A stretch of DNA of 64,000 nucleotides, taken from NCBI RefSeq assembly GCF_026226615.1, contig NZ_JAJAPB010000010.1:32381-96380 (forward strand), read 5' to 3'. The DNA is from Geovibrio ferrireducens (GTDB lineage Bacteria > Chrysiogenota > Deferribacteres > Deferribacterales > Geovibrionaceae). Positions within the stretch are counted from its first letter, which is position 1, and every line of letters starts with the position of its first letter. Below the pieces are notes generated by a model, which saw only the letters and a list, made by a program, of their open reading frames with translations, did no database searches and was not told the DNA's origin. Made by a program: the position numbers and the translations under genes. Positions 1 through 9,202 of the stretch are shown here, piece by piece.

Positions 1-11
1 TGGATACACGC

Positions 12-67
12 TCGCGCCGTGGTAAACACGGCTTCGCTACGCACGGCGCGATTCCGTCATGGAATCG
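12..67. repeat. Tandem hairpins downstream of proC
   Basis: Two adjoining inverted repeats are visible. The first has a perfect 10-bp stem (TCGCGCCGTG at 12-21 with its complement at 42-51). The second has a 7-bp stem (CGATTCC at 49-55 with GGAATCG at 61-67). They sit just past the proC stop codon. They could terminate proC transcription or belong to a REP-like element. No clear T-tract follows, so a repeat is as likely as a terminator. Confidence 0.4.
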
Positions 68-72
68 CAGGT

Positions 73-885
73 CTATTTCTTCCCAAGCTCTTCCGAACGC
101 TTAGTCGCTTCCTCAACAGCGTCAATGACAGCGGCGGAGAAGCCGCCTTTTTCAAGCATGTGGACGCCCACAATGGTTGTTCCGCCGGGGGATGTAACCA
201 TATCCTTAAGTGCCATGGGATGTTCCCCTGTTTCCAGTACAAGCTTAGCGGAACCGTAAACAGTCTGCGCAGCAAGCATACGGGAAGTTTCGCGGCTTAA
301 CCCTAGCTTCACGCCCGCATCGGAAAGAGCCTCTATAAACTTGAAAACATAAGCAGGGCCGCTACCGGAGAGACCCGTCACAGCGTCCATATATTTTTCC
401 TCTATCACAGCCACCTTGCCCACAGAGCAGAAAAGCTTGTCCGCGATCTCAAGTTCCGGCTTTCCGGCATATTTCCCGGCGCAGATAGCTGAGGAACCTT
501 CTCCCACAAGTGCGGGGGTATTGGACATAACCCTTATGACCCGAAGCCCGCTGAGGTAATGCTCGAAAAACTCGGTTTTCACACCGGCCGCAATGGAAAT
601 AAGCAGCTTTTCCTTGAGGAACTGGCTTATCTCATCCATAACGTACTTAGCTACCTGCGGTTTTACGCAGATCATTATAATATCGCTCTTTTTCGCGACC
701 GCTATATTATCGGTGGTGATGGTGATATTCAGCGATTTGCTTAAATCTTCAAATCTCGATGGTTCCGGGTCAGATGCCATAATGTTTTCAGGTGGTACAA
801 GACCGGAGTTCACAAGCCCTTTCATCAATGCAAACGCCATGTTTCCTGCCCCGATAAACCCGATCTTTCTGTTACTTAATGACAT
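73..885 (-). CDS. proC: Pyrroline-5-carboxylate reductase
   Basis: Catalyses the last step of proline synthesis in the cytoplasm, reducing 1-pyrroline-5-carboxylate to proline with NAD(P)H. The 270 residues match the usual family length. The N-terminal Rossmann motif GAGNMA is at 12-17, the VKPQ motif at 74-77, the SNTPA segment near 121-125 and the GSGPAY start of the C-terminal dimerisation domain at 174-179. The ATG at 885 follows an AAGGAG ribosome site. It overlaps the preceding alpha/beta hydrolase by 14 bp and is the last gene of a long minus-strand run. Nothing is missing from the family motifs. Confidence 0.95.
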   Translation of the reverse strand: MSLSNRKIGFIGAGNMAFALMKGLVNSGLVPPENIMASDPEPSRFEDLSKSLNITITTDNIAVAKKSDIIMICVKPQVAKYVMDEISQFLKEKLLISIAAGVKTEFFEHYLSGLRVIRVMSNTPALVGEGSSAICAGKYAGKPELEIADKLFCSVGKVAVIEEKYMDAVTGLSGSGPAYVFKFIEALSDAGVKLGLSRETSRMLAAQTVYGSAKLVLETGEHPMALKDMVTSPGGTTIVGVHMLEKGGFSAAVIDAVEEATKRSEELGKK

Positions 886-1768
886 CTATCCACTCCTTAA
901 TCTCAGCGAACATTACATCTCTGTGCGGATTTTTTTCACCGCACAGGGCATGGTAGCCGCTGTCATCATTCTCAAAATACACAGCCTTCTTATCCTGACT
1001 GCTAATCCGCCCGAAAAACTCTTCCGATGCCTCGGCTCGGACTACCTTGTCGCCCAGATGCTGAAACATCAAAACAGGCACTTTTATCTTCTCTGCAAGG
1101 GGTGCTGTGTATTCGGTGAACATTATAAGCTGGTGCACCCCTTCCATAGGATATTTATTATAGAAGAATTTCTGCTCGTCCGCCTCAATATTCTTTTTAT
1201 CGTACTTCTTAAAATATTTCACATAAGGCACAAAGGCCGAAAGCGGATTCTTTATCCTTATACAGGGCGCAAGGAGCACAAGCCCGTCCGCCCCGCAGTT
1301 AACCACAGTGTTCACAGCAATGAGTCCGCCCATGCTCTGACCTGCGACAATCACCTTATCACAGTTATTCTTAAGCAGGAAGTAGCCGTATTTAACGGAT
1401 TCATACCAGTCCTCATAGGTGAGCTGATTGAGATTGGCCGGGTCTGACCCATGCCCGGCGACCCTTGCAAGATAAACCGTGAAACCTTCCTTATGCAGGT
1501 ATTCCGCCAGAGGCAGAAGCTCATAAGGCGCTCCGGTAAAGCCGTGTATAAGCAGAACACCCGTCCTGCCGCCTTTATACAGCTTAGGGTAGTTCTCATT
1601 TTCCTTCACTATTTCAGATTCGGCGCGTTTATAGTCCATCACCTCAAGCTCATAATCCTGAACCCCTTTGAGATTCACAAACGGCCTGAGGGTTATAAGC
1701 TTTGACCTGCCCATGAAAAAAAGCCCGACAGCAGCAAGACAGACAGCAATAACAATGAGGAGTTTCAT
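872..1768 (-). CDS. Alpha/beta hydrolase, membrane-anchored esterase/lipase type
   Basis: A serine hydrolase of the carboxylesterase/monoacylglycerol-lipase class; the substrate is unknown. A hydrophobic segment at about 3-19 is either an uncleaved signal or a membrane anchor. The oxyanion-hole motif HGFTG starts at residue 75, and the nucleophile elbow GQSMGG places the catalytic serine at 145. A late histidine in a GYHALCG context is the likely triad base. Its start overlaps the stop of the metallo-beta-lactamase gene as ATGA, so the two are probably translated together. Function is inferred from fold only. Confidence 0.8.
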   Translation of the reverse strand: MKLLIVIAVCLAAVGLFFMGRSKLITLRPFVNLKGVQDYELEVMDYKRAESEIVKENENYPKLYKGGRTGVLLIHGFTGAPYELLPLAEYLHKEGFTVYLARVAGHGSDPANLNQLTYEDWYESVKYGYFLLKNNCDKVIVAGQSMGGLIAVNTVVNCGADGLVLLAPCIRIKNPLSAFVPYVKYFKKYDKKNIEADEQKFFYNKYPMEGVHQLIMFTEYTAPLAEKIKVPVLMFQHLGDKVVRAEASEEFFGRISSQDKKAVYFENDDSGYHALCGEKNPHRDVMFAEIKEWIDVIK

Positions 1769-2769
1769 CTTGTTTCAACCTCCAGTATCTCTCCGTCAAA
1801 ACCATCGTAAAGTCTTTTCAGGAAAGGACCTCTGTCCCTGTCATATCTGGGTGCGAAATGGAAAAAGCGCACCTTTTCAGCGCCGGAACGGGAGTAAATG
1901 GTCTTTGCCAGATCCAGTGTCAGGTGCTGCTTGTCTATGGCATGGAGGACATCTTCCTTCATAAAAACCCCTTCTATCAGAAGAGATTTTGTACCTTTTG
2001 CAAATTCAATGGCTTTCAGGTAGTTGGAGTAGCTGGGCGCAATATCCGTGATGAAGGTTATATCCTGCGGATAATGCTTCGTTATAAATCTTGCCTCAAG
2101 CTCTGCAAGGGAAAAAACCGCTGTTCCGTCCTGAGTCTGAACCTCAAGGGTTTCAGCGGGACTGCATCCGTCCTCAATCATTTTTTTAAGCTGGCCGACC
2201 CACTTTCCGGGGCGGAAGCCCGACTGCTCCATGAGTCCGCCGTCCGCCGAAATGAGCGGCTTCTCCTTTATACGGTAGCCCACAGAGGTCACCCTGTGCT
2301 TAAAGAAGGCAAAATCGAAGGTGAAGCCTTCGCCTAAGTCTATGTCATCATGAAGTATCTCGGAATAAATACCCTCGAAGCCGTTTTCTGCCATAAACAT
2401 AGCCCGTTTGTGGAGCCTTGTTTCACTGAGTTCTATAACCTCGAAGTTGATGGCGTAGCTCTTAATCAGGTTCCATGTATATGAATCCAGCTTGCCGCGC
2501 ACATTTTTTATTATCCCCGGAGGGCCGAATATGCGGATTGTTTTCTCCGCCATGAGCGAACCGCGGAGTATCCGGTCGAACCCGTAAAAATGGTCTATAT
2601 GTGTGTGGCTTATGAATATATCGTAAATACTGAGCACTTCCTGATTTGTCAGTGAGCCCAGCTTTCCGCAGTCCAGAAGAAACGCATTCTTTTTATATAT
2701 GCTGCGGACAAAAAACGCCGTGTCTTCAAAAGGCGAATTAACCTGCACCACGGAAAAGTTATTTTTCAT
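1765..2769 (-). CDS. Metallo-beta-lactamase-fold hydrolase, RNase Z-like
   Basis: A zinc-dependent MBL-fold hydrolase. The metal-binding motif HTHIDH is at 55-60, after the typical LLDCG strand at 31-35. Later HxxP-type and aspartate positions (ISADGG, ITDIAPSY, FHFAPRYD) resemble the RNase Z/ElaC branch, but the tRNase exosite arm cannot be recognised with confidence, so the substrate is open. ATG at 2769 is preferred over a TTG at 2772; both lie inside the end of the upstream kinase gene, with GGAG as ribosome site. It is coupled to the alpha/beta hydrolase downstream. Confidence 0.75.
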   Translation of the reverse strand: MKNNFSVVQVNSPFEDTAFFVRSIYKKNAFLLDCGKLGSLTNQEVLSIYDIFISHTHIDHFYGFDRILRGSLMAEKTIRIFGPPGIIKNVRGKLDSYTWNLIKSYAINFEVIELSETRLHKRAMFMAENGFEGIYSEILHDDIDLGEGFTFDFAFFKHRVTSVGYRIKEKPLISADGGLMEQSGFRPGKWVGQLKKMIEDGCSPAETLEVQTQDGTAVFSLAELEARFITKHYPQDITFITDIAPSYSNYLKAIEFAKGTKSLLIEGVFMKEDVLHAIDKQHLTLDLAKTIYSRSGAEKVRFFHFAPRYDRDRGPFLKRLYDGFDGEILEVETR

Positions 2770-4291
2770 CAATCAGAAACTCCATAATACGTCTTGCGTT
2801 GTCCTCAACGCTTCCGGTTGTTTCAACAGAGAGATCCGCCCCTGCGTCAACAAATTTATCCTTGTGCTGAAAATATATTTCCTCTCTGCCGTCTGTCACG
2901 GCTGTTTTTTTGGCACGTTCTTTAAAGCGTTCAAGAATAACGGAATCTTCCGCTGTGAAACGGATTTTTTTATGGAACGGGGCTCCCTCTTCCGCAGCCT
3001 GAACAAAGGCGGAATCGGAAAAAGTCCCGTCCAGAACGGTCATGCGCCCTGTCTTCGCTTTTTCGGCGGCCTTTCTGCCTAAGTGGGCATAAACCTCTAC
3101 TGATTTTTCATGGGAGTAAATACCTGTTCCCATGGCAACTTTCCGGCTTTCCGTAGGTTCAAGTCCGCTGAGAAGCTTGCGCTCCACATCCGTATTGAAG
3201 CTTGCGGCGGCAAATTTATCCGCAAACACCTTGGCGTTTTTTGATTTGCCGCAGCCCATATATCCGTAAAACATCAGTGTCTTAGCCTTATCCATGTTAA
3301 GTGCGTATGAGGCGGCGAGGTCAATAAGCCTGTCCACACTCTTTTTCACTCCGGCAAAGCCTTCCCACTCCTCACCCTTCTGGGCGAGAAGAAAGCAGGT
3401 TACTTTAGCACGCACAAACGCCCTGTAGCATTTATAAAAGTTAAATAGTTTCACGCTGTTTTCATCACTGTACTTTTCAAAGAAACCCTCTGCCAGAGCG
3501 TCAGAAAGATCGGTTCTGCCGAGTTCGTCCAGTTCCATGCATATGAAAGCCGCCTCAGACACAGCGTCATTGTAGCGGAAGCGTTTATTGAACTCTATGC
3601 AGTCAATGAGGCCGACCTTATCGCCGTCAAAGAATACATGCTCTGCACGGAGATCCCCGTGACCGTTCACGACAAAGCCGCCCTTCACCCTTGAGGCGAA
3701 GATTTCCTGATGATTATCAAGAAATGCGAGAGTTTTGTTTTTTATGAAATCGTAGAACACTTTATCAATGAATCTTCCTGCAAAGCCTTCAGTCTGGGAG
3801 AAGTTCTCCATGCAGTTAAAGCGCACAACGGATGCTCCGCCGTTCTCCTCTGCGGAAGCTTCGTCAGTTTTGATGGATGAGAAAAGTTCAGCAATGTGCC
3901 TGCCCGTTACGCGCATATCATCTTCTGTTATCAGCCCTTCCTTAACCCTGTGGGAAAGGAAGTTCTCCTCCGGTATGCGCTTCATTGTCACAACATACTC
4001 CAGAGTGTTCTGAGTGTTTTCGTATGCTGTTATTTCGAATGATTTATCCTTGCGGGCAACCTTGAGCACATCGCCGTAAATCCCTTCGCAGAAGCGGCCG
4101 TTCAGCTCCTTTTCCAGAAGGCAGTACTGCTTGCGCAGCTTAAGCCTTGAGAAATCAAGAAACCCGAAATTTACATTCTTTTTGACCTTGTAAACCTTGT
4201 CACCTGTAAGAAAAACATAGGATATATGTGTCTCCACAACCTTTTCCGGCTTGAGGAGATCCTTCATTATCATGACTATAGGCGCTTCCAT
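2759..4291 (-). CDS. Two-domain kinase: aminoglycoside-phosphotransferase-like plus P-loop kinase
   Basis: A 510-residue fusion. The N-terminal half has the phosphotransferase (APH) catalytic loop HGDLR at 211-215 and the metal-binding IDCIEF at 229-234. The C-terminal part begins a P-loop kinase domain with Walker A GYMGCGKS at 343-350. This matches the COG2187 plus COG0645 architecture found in many proteobacteria, whose substrate is not established. It is not evidence for antibiotic resistance. The start follows AAGGAG. It overlaps the MBL-fold gene by 11 bp and lies 14 bp after nfo, so all probably share an operon. Confidence 0.75.
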   Translation of the reverse strand: MEAPIVMIMKDLLKPEKVVETHISYVFLTGDKVYKVKKNVNFGFLDFSRLKLRKQYCLLEKELNGRFCEGIYGDVLKVARKDKSFEITAYENTQNTLEYVVTMKRIPEENFLSHRVKEGLITEDDMRVTGRHIAELFSSIKTDEASAEENGGASVVRFNCMENFSQTEGFAGRFIDKVFYDFIKNKTLAFLDNHQEIFASRVKGGFVVNGHGDLRAEHVFFDGDKVGLIDCIEFNKRFRYNDAVSEAAFICMELDELGRTDLSDALAEGFFEKYSDENSVKLFNFYKCYRAFVRAKVTCFLLAQKGEEWEGFAGVKKSVDRLIDLAASYALNMDKAKTLMFYGYMGCGKSKNAKVFADKFAAASFNTDVERKLLSGLEPTESRKVAMGTGIYSHEKSVEVYAHLGRKAAEKAKTGRMTVLDGTFSDSAFVQAAEEGAPFHKKIRFTAEDSVILERFKERAKKTAVTDGREEIYFQHKDKFVDAGADLSVETTGSVEDNARRIMEFLIDEK

Positions 4292-4305
4292 ATTTTGCTG
4301 CTCCT

Positions 4306-5136
4306 TTATGTTCTGAATGACTTAAGCAGGCTGACCTCGCCCGCGTATGTGTCTGCTTTGCCGACAGGTGTTTCCAGAATGCCCAGTGCATCCCGTAACC
4401 TGCGGTCATTGACTGCCTTTCTGAAAAATTCTTCGCCTATTTCGCCACTGCCTATCATTGCATGTCTGTCAACTCTGCTTCCCAGAGGCTTTTTGGCATC
4501 GTTGAGGTGAAACACTTTTATTTTATCGCCGAATTTCTCAAAAAGAGAGCCGAAAACCGAATCATAATCACCCGCTATATCATATCCTGCGCTGAACATA
4601 TGGCATGAGTCAAGGCATAAACCTATTTTTTCACCGCAGGATGCAAGATTTATTATCCCCTCCATATGCTCAAAAGCACAGCCGATGGAAGAGCCCTGCC
4701 CGGCTGTCGTTTCAAGGAGCGTCATCACGCTGAAACCATGCTTTTCATAAATCATGTCTAAGGAAGCGGCTATGCGCCCTATCCCCTCCTCAAGGGTTGA
4801 GCCTGTGAAGGAGCCGGGGTGGATGACATAATACGGAATACCGAGAGTTTCGCATCTGGACAGCTCATCTGCGCAGGCTTTCAGTGATTTAAGGTAAACT
4901 TCCTCACCGGAGGCGGCGAGATTGATAAGGTATGAGGCGTGGGCGCAAATATTGGAAAAGCCGAAAACCTCCGCCTTTTCCCTGAATTTTTCTGCTTCTT
5001 TTTCGCAGAGAGGTTTTGATTCCCATCTGCTGGCGTTTCTCACAAAAACCTGAAGAGCCTCGCATTCGTCATGCAAGGCTCTTTCAATGCTTTTATATAT
5101 TCCGCCTGATATGGACTGGTGCGCGCCAACGCGCAT
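4306..5136 (-). CDS. nfo: Endonuclease IV (AP endonuclease)
   Basis: Zinc-dependent apurinic/apyrimidinic endonuclease of base-excision repair, cutting 5' of abasic sites. The 276 residues fit the family (E. coli Nfo is 285). Family signatures are present: the N-terminal GAHQSISGG, the IHPGS strand, CLDSCHMFSAGYD, and HLNDAKKPLGSRVDRH carrying zinc ligands. It starts at ATG 5136, sharing one base with the fbp stop codon (TAATG), with AAAGGTGAGG upstream. This is a standard TIM-barrel member with no oddities. Confidence 0.93.
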   Translation of the reverse strand: MRVGAHQSISGGIYKSIERALHDECEALQVFVRNASRWESKPLCEKEAEKFREKAEVFGFSNICAHASYLINLAASGEEVYLKSLKACADELSRCETLGIPYYVIHPGSFTGSTLEEGIGRIAASLDMIYEKHGFSVMTLLETTAGQGSSIGCAFEHMEGIINLASCGEKIGLCLDSCHMFSAGYDIAGDYDSVFGSLFEKFGDKIKVFHLNDAKKPLGSRVDRHAMIGSGEIGEEFFRKAVNDRRLRDALGILETPVGKADTYAGEVSLLKSFRT

Positions 5137-6131
5137 TAAGCCTCACCTTTCATGTATTTGCGGTAGAGCTCAACCTCATGTTTGGAACCGATGATGAGCG
5201 GTGTTCTCTGGTGGATCCCTTCGGGCTTGATGTCGAGAATGTCGTTTATTCCGTCAATGGCCGCTCCGCCTGCTTTCTCAACTATGTATGCAAGGGGTGC
5301 GGCTTCGTAAAGCAGCCTGAGCTTGCCCTTGGGGTTGCTGGTATCGCCGGGGTAGGCAAAAACGCCGCCTTTCAGCAGGTTGCGGTGGAAATCAGCCACG
5401 AGTGAGCCTATGTAGCGTCCGGTGTACGTTCTGTCGCTTTTGGTGCGCAGATCTCTGACATATCTCTGGATTTCAGGTGTCCATTTCTCAAAGTTGGCTT
5501 CGTTGAAGCTGTATATTTTCCCCTTTTCAGGTATACGGATGTTTTCGTGGCTGAGCAGGAACTCACCGACGCTGGGGTCAAGTGTGAAGCCGCTTACACC
5601 GTTTCCTGCGGAATAAACAAGCATGGTACTTGAACCGTAGATAACATAACCCGCTGCAACAAGGTTTCTTCCCGGCTGGAGAAAGTCCTCCACAGTGCCT
5701 TTGTTCCCTTCCGTAACTGCTCTGTAAACACCGAAGATGGTTCCTATGCTTATATTTACATCAATATTGCTGGAACCGTCCAGCGGGTCGAAAACAACAA
5801 CATACTTGCCTTTGGGGTATCTGTCAGGGATGGGGACTATGTCCTCGCATTCCTCCGAACCCATGGCACAGAGCTTGCCTAAGTGTTCCATAGCGCTGAT
5901 CATTTTCTCATTGGAATAAACATCAAGCTTCTGCTGGTCTTCACCGTGAACATTGACGGACTGGGCTTTTCCGAGGATGTTCACAATCCCTGCTTTATTT
6001 ACTTCCCTTGAAATTATTTTGGAAGCAAAGGCAATCTGTTCTATGATAGTTGTAAAATCACCCGTGGCGTGAGGATATTTTCTCTGCTCCTCAAGCAGGT
6101 ATCTGTTGAGATTGGTCAACCCCTTCTGCAT
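5136..6131 (-). CDS. fbp: Class I fructose-1,6-bisphosphatase
   Basis: Gluconeogenic phosphatase hydrolysing fructose 1,6-bisphosphate to fructose 6-phosphate. The 331 residues contain the metal-binding DPLDGSSNID at 115-124 and the C-terminal active-site stretch KLRLLYEAAPLA typical of class I enzymes. ATG at 6131 is preceded by AGGAGA. Together with pfkA elsewhere in the window it gives both directions of the fructose 6-phosphate/bisphosphate step. It is the first gene after a 123-bp gap, so a promoter probably lies just upstream, though I cannot assign clear boxes. Confidence 0.95.
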   Translation of the reverse strand: MQKGLTNLNRYLLEEQRKYPHATGDFTTIIEQIAFASKIISREVNKAGIVNILGKAQSVNVHGEDQQKLDVYSNEKMISAMEHLGKLCAMGSEECEDIVPIPDRYPKGKYVVVFDPLDGSSNIDVNISIGTIFGVYRAVTEGNKGTVEDFLQPGRNLVAAGYVIYGSSTMLVYSAGNGVSGFTLDPSVGEFLLSHENIRIPEKGKIYSFNEANFEKWTPEIQRYVRDLRTKSDRTYTGRYIGSLVADFHRNLLKGGVFAYPGDTSNPKGKLRLLYEAAPLAYIVEKAGGAAIDGINDILDIKPEGIHQRTPLIIGSKHEVELYRKYMKGEA

Positions 6132-6254
6132 GTTAACATCTCCTGACCTTAATTTACCGAAGTAATCCGCGTATATCAGTCCGACTCTGTCTAAGTCGTA
6201 TAGCTTTTTGCGATAGTAAAAAATTCACAAAGATTTGTAAAGCCTTTAGGCAGC

Positions 6255-6953
6255 TTAAATAAGCATTTTCAAGGTTGCGATACTCTTAAGTTCTTTTCCG
6301 TAAAGAGATTTATAGAAATCAGCAAAAAATGAAATAATCTCAGTTTCATTTTCCCTGTTTACTATCAGGTTTTTCATCATTTCGCTGCTGAGAGCGCTCT
6401 TCATAAAAAGCATAACAGTTCCGCCCGCTCTGACCCCTGCCCCACGGCAGTTTGAGCAGAAAAACTCACCGCCCGGAACAAAGCCGTCCGTACATTCCTC
6501 TGCCCCGCAGTTGGTGCATACACTAAAATCCGGCAGTACGCCGTTTTTCTCAAACATATGCCTCACGGTGAATGCGGTTGCCTTCCGGAAGTTAGTGTCA
6601 TCAATTTTCATAATAAGGCGCATAAGGTATCCGTCTTTCTCCCGCTCCTCATAGAGAGCGTCCATCACCTCGAATATGAAGTGCAGGCGGATCATTATCT
6701 CGTGGCTGTTTATGAATCTGTGGAACTCAGGCTTCTGGGTGAATGAGTAAAATCGGAAGAGATCGGAACTTTCCTTCATCTGAAAGTCCAGCACACCGGG
6801 AAAACAGGTGAGCAGCCCGCCCTTTTTGCTGAATGCCTTGGGAACAAACAGTTTGATTTTGCCGAAGTCCGCAGTGAAAGCCCGCGCAACGGCGGAGGAG
6901 TCTGAATACCTGTGAAGTTTATAAATTATGGCGTCTGTTAAATGCCTGCTCAT
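6255..6953 (-). CDS. recO: DNA repair protein RecO
   Basis: Recombination mediator that loads RecA with RecR and anneals single strands. The 232 residues have an N-terminal OB-fold (residues 1-80) and a four-cysteine zinc site (CTNCGAEEC, then CSNC) in the central helical domain. The ATG overlaps the mgtE stop as ATGA, so it is translationally coupled. The length is typical. Confidence 0.88.
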   Translation of the reverse strand: MSRHLTDAIIYKLHRYSDSSAVARAFTADFGKIKLFVPKAFSKKGGLLTCFPGVLDFQMKESSDLFRFYSFTQKPEFHRFINSHEIMIRLHFIFEVMDALYEEREKDGYLMRLIMKIDDTNFRKATAFTVRHMFEKNGVLPDFSVCTNCGAEECTDGFVPGGEFFCSNCRGAGVRAGGTVMLFMKSALSSEMMKNLIVNRENETEIISFFADFYKSLYGKELKSIATLKMLI

Positions 6954-8311
6954 CCGAAATAGTTAAGAAGAACCGCTGATACCGAAAAGTAAATTGAAAG
7001 CCCAAGTATGTCATTCAGCATGCTTATGAACGGGCTTGAGGCAACAGCTGGGTCAAAATTAAAGCGTATAAGCGTTGCCGGAACAAACGTGCCTGAAAAG
7101 GTTGCCAGTGTCATGGCAAAAAACATGGCTGTGCCCACCACAAGCCCAATGGCGGGGGAACCCGACCATAAAGGAGCGATGAAGGCGAGAAGAATGCCGA
7201 TCGTTATACCCATTATCATGCCCACGCGCATCTCTTTCAGCATTATAGGGATAATATCCGTAGGGGATATTTTGCCCAGCGCAACGCCGCGTATGAGGAT
7301 TGTGGCTGACTGGCTGCCTGCATTGCCTGCCATGGCCATGATGATAGGTACAAACGGAACAAGCAGAGCAAAATCCTTTGCGTGCCCTTGGAAAAAGGTC
7401 AGGACTATACTGGCGACTATGGAACCCACAAAGGTTACGATAAGCCACGGCAGCCTGACCTTGGCGATTTTTACTGAGTTGTTGGCAAAAAGAAGCTCAT
7501 CATCGGATGAACCGACCATCATATAAAAGTCTTCCGTAGCTTCCTCACGAATGATGTCGATTACGTCGTCAACAGTGATGATACCCACAAGGACATTAAA
7601 CTCATCCACAACAGGAACAGCGAGAAGGTCATATTTTTCAACAACTTTGGCCACATCCTCCTGATCCTCATGCGTGGTTACGTGTATCACGTCCGTGGTC
7701 ATTATCTCATACAGCTTTTTTTCCGGAGCATTCAGAATGAGCTGACGGAGGGAGATAACACCCACAAGCCTGTTTTCATCATCCGTAACATAGAGATAGA
7801 AAACCATGTCCACATTTTTTGCCCCGTGGAGTGACTTGGTAGCCTCTTTGACCGTTGTCTCCTCGTTAAGGGAGAAGTAGCTGGTGTTCATGATTGAACC
7901 AGCCGTATATTCTTCGTAATTAAGGAGCTGTTCCACTTCGCTTATCTGATCGCTGTCACCAATGAGACTGAGAACCGAGTTTGAGATCTCGTCAGGAAGA
8001 AGACGCACCACATCAGCCGCGTCATCACTTTCCATGTGTTCAACTATCCGGGCGATTTTTTCGGGTTTCTGATCGGAGATAACGGTTATGACATCGGCTT
8101 CGTTCATTTCAACGATGATTTCCGCCATGAGCTTCTCATCCTTAATGTGGCTGAGAAGTTTTTTACTGTCTATATCATTGAGGTTATTGTATATTACGGC
8201 AATATCCGCAGGGTGCAGCTTGGAGAGCGTTTTCTCAAGTGCGACCCTTGCGTTTCTTCTGATAAGTTTTTTGACGCTTTCTAGTGAAACCTTTAATCTT
8301 GGAGTGAGCAT
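6950..8311 (-). CDS. mgtE: Magnesium transporter MgtE
   Basis: Mg2+ channel of the inner membrane. Domain order is the N-terminal superhelical MgtE_N domain (about 20-130), a CBS pair (about 135-260) that gates the pore in response to Mg2+, and a C-terminal block of five membrane helices (about 285-453) with the conserved GNAGSQSATILIRG pore segment. The 453 residues match the family. The start lies directly against the era stop codon with no spacer, pointing to co-transcription with era. Confidence 0.93.
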   Translation of the reverse strand: MLTPRLKVSLESVKKLIRRNARVALEKTLSKLHPADIAVIYNNLNDIDSKKLLSHIKDEKLMAEIIVEMNEADVITVISDQKPEKIARIVEHMESDDAADVVRLLPDEISNSVLSLIGDSDQISEVEQLLNYEEYTAGSIMNTSYFSLNEETTVKEATKSLHGAKNVDMVFYLYVTDDENRLVGVISLRQLILNAPEKKLYEIMTTDVIHVTTHEDQEDVAKVVEKYDLLAVPVVDEFNVLVGIITVDDVIDIIREEATEDFYMMVGSSDDELLFANNSVKIAKVRLPWLIVTFVGSIVASIVLTFFQGHAKDFALLVPFVPIIMAMAGNAGSQSATILIRGVALGKISPTDIIPIMLKEMRVGMIMGITIGILLAFIAPLWSGSPAIGLVVGTAMFFAMTLATFSGTFVPATLIRFNFDPAVASSPFISMLNDILGLSIYFSVSAVLLNYFG

Positions 8312-9202
8312 CTACCGGAGTCCTTGTATTCTCAAAAATTCATTCTTGTCTGCCCAATCATTACGAATCTTAACCCATAATGCAAGATGAATTTTGACTC
8401 CGAAAAACTTCTCCAGATTTATTCTTGCTTTCGTTCCAATCTCTTTAAGGCGTGCGCCCTGCTTTCCGATCACCATCCCCTTGTGGCTTTCGCGGTCAAC
8501 AATGATGGACGCGCTTATCTCCATGCGTCCGTCCTCCGTGTCCTCCACGGATTCTGTTTCCACCACTATGCGGTAGGGGAGCTCATCCTGAAGCTGCTCG
8601 AACACCTGCTCCCTTACATACTCTGCAATAAGCATTTTTTCGGGGACTGTCGTTATCTCCTCACTGTCGAACATCGGCATGCCTTCCGGCAGATGCTTCA
8701 CAGCAAGCTCAAGAAGCAGATCAACATTTTTCCCTGTGCGTGCGCTTATGGGTACAACCTCCGCAAAGTCAAGCAGGGGGAACAGTTTTTCAGCCAGCAG
8801 AAAGGCCTTTTCCTTTTTGAATATATCAAGCTTATTGATAACAAGAAACTTCTTCGCCTTTGAAGCCTCAAGGATTTTCACAAGGTTTTTAAACTCAGGC
8901 CCCATATGCTCATCCGCCTGAACCATGAGGAAGAGAATATCCGCCATATCAATGGAATCAGCCGCCTGCTGCACCATAAGCCTGTTAAGGGTGTCCTTCG
9001 CCTTGTGATAGCCGGGCGTGTCTATGAAAACTATCTGGTAGTCGTCACCTGTTTTTATCCCCTGAATGTTTGTTCTGGTTGTCTGGGGTTTGTTTGAAAC
9101 TATTGCTATCTTCTCGCCTATTAGGCTGTTAATCAGTGTGGATTTACCCACATTGGGTCTGCCCAGAATGGAAACAAACCCTGATTTATATGTTTCGGAC
9201 AT
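8312..9202 (-). CDS. era: GTPase Era
   Basis: Ribosome-assembly GTPase that binds the 3' end of 16S rRNA. G1 GRPNVGKS is at 14-21, G3 DTPGYH and G4 NKLD follow in the N-terminal GTPase domain, and a KH domain with HKGMVIGKQGARLKEIG closes the protein. The 296 residues are standard. Its ATG shares one base with the stop of the CorC-family gene (TGATG). The order ybeY-corC-era-mgtE-recO links ribosome maturation with ion transport and repair genes. Confidence 0.95.
   Translation of the reverse strand: MSETYKSGFVSILGRPNVGKSTLINSLIGEKIAIVSNKPQTTRTNIQGIKTGDDYQIVFIDTPGYHKAKDTLNRLMVQQAADSIDMADILFLMVQADEHMGPEFKNLVKILEASKAKKFLVINKLDIFKKEKAFLLAEKLFPLLDFAEVVPISARTGKNVDLLLELAVKHLPEGMPMFDSEEITTVPEKMLIAEYVREQVFEQLQDELPYRIVVETESVEDTEDGRMEISASIIVDRESHKGMVIGKQGARLKEIGTKARINLEKFFGVKIHLALWVKIRNDWADKNEFLRIQGLR

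Noticed and set aside
593..1447. 284-residue plus-strand frame across proC and the alpha/beta hydrolase
   Set aside because: Antisense to two well-supported genes; no family resemblance.
2759..4291. Reading the phosphotransferase domain as antibiotic resistance
   Set aside because: The fused architecture belongs to a widespread housekeeping family of unknown substrate; no resistance-specific feature is visible.
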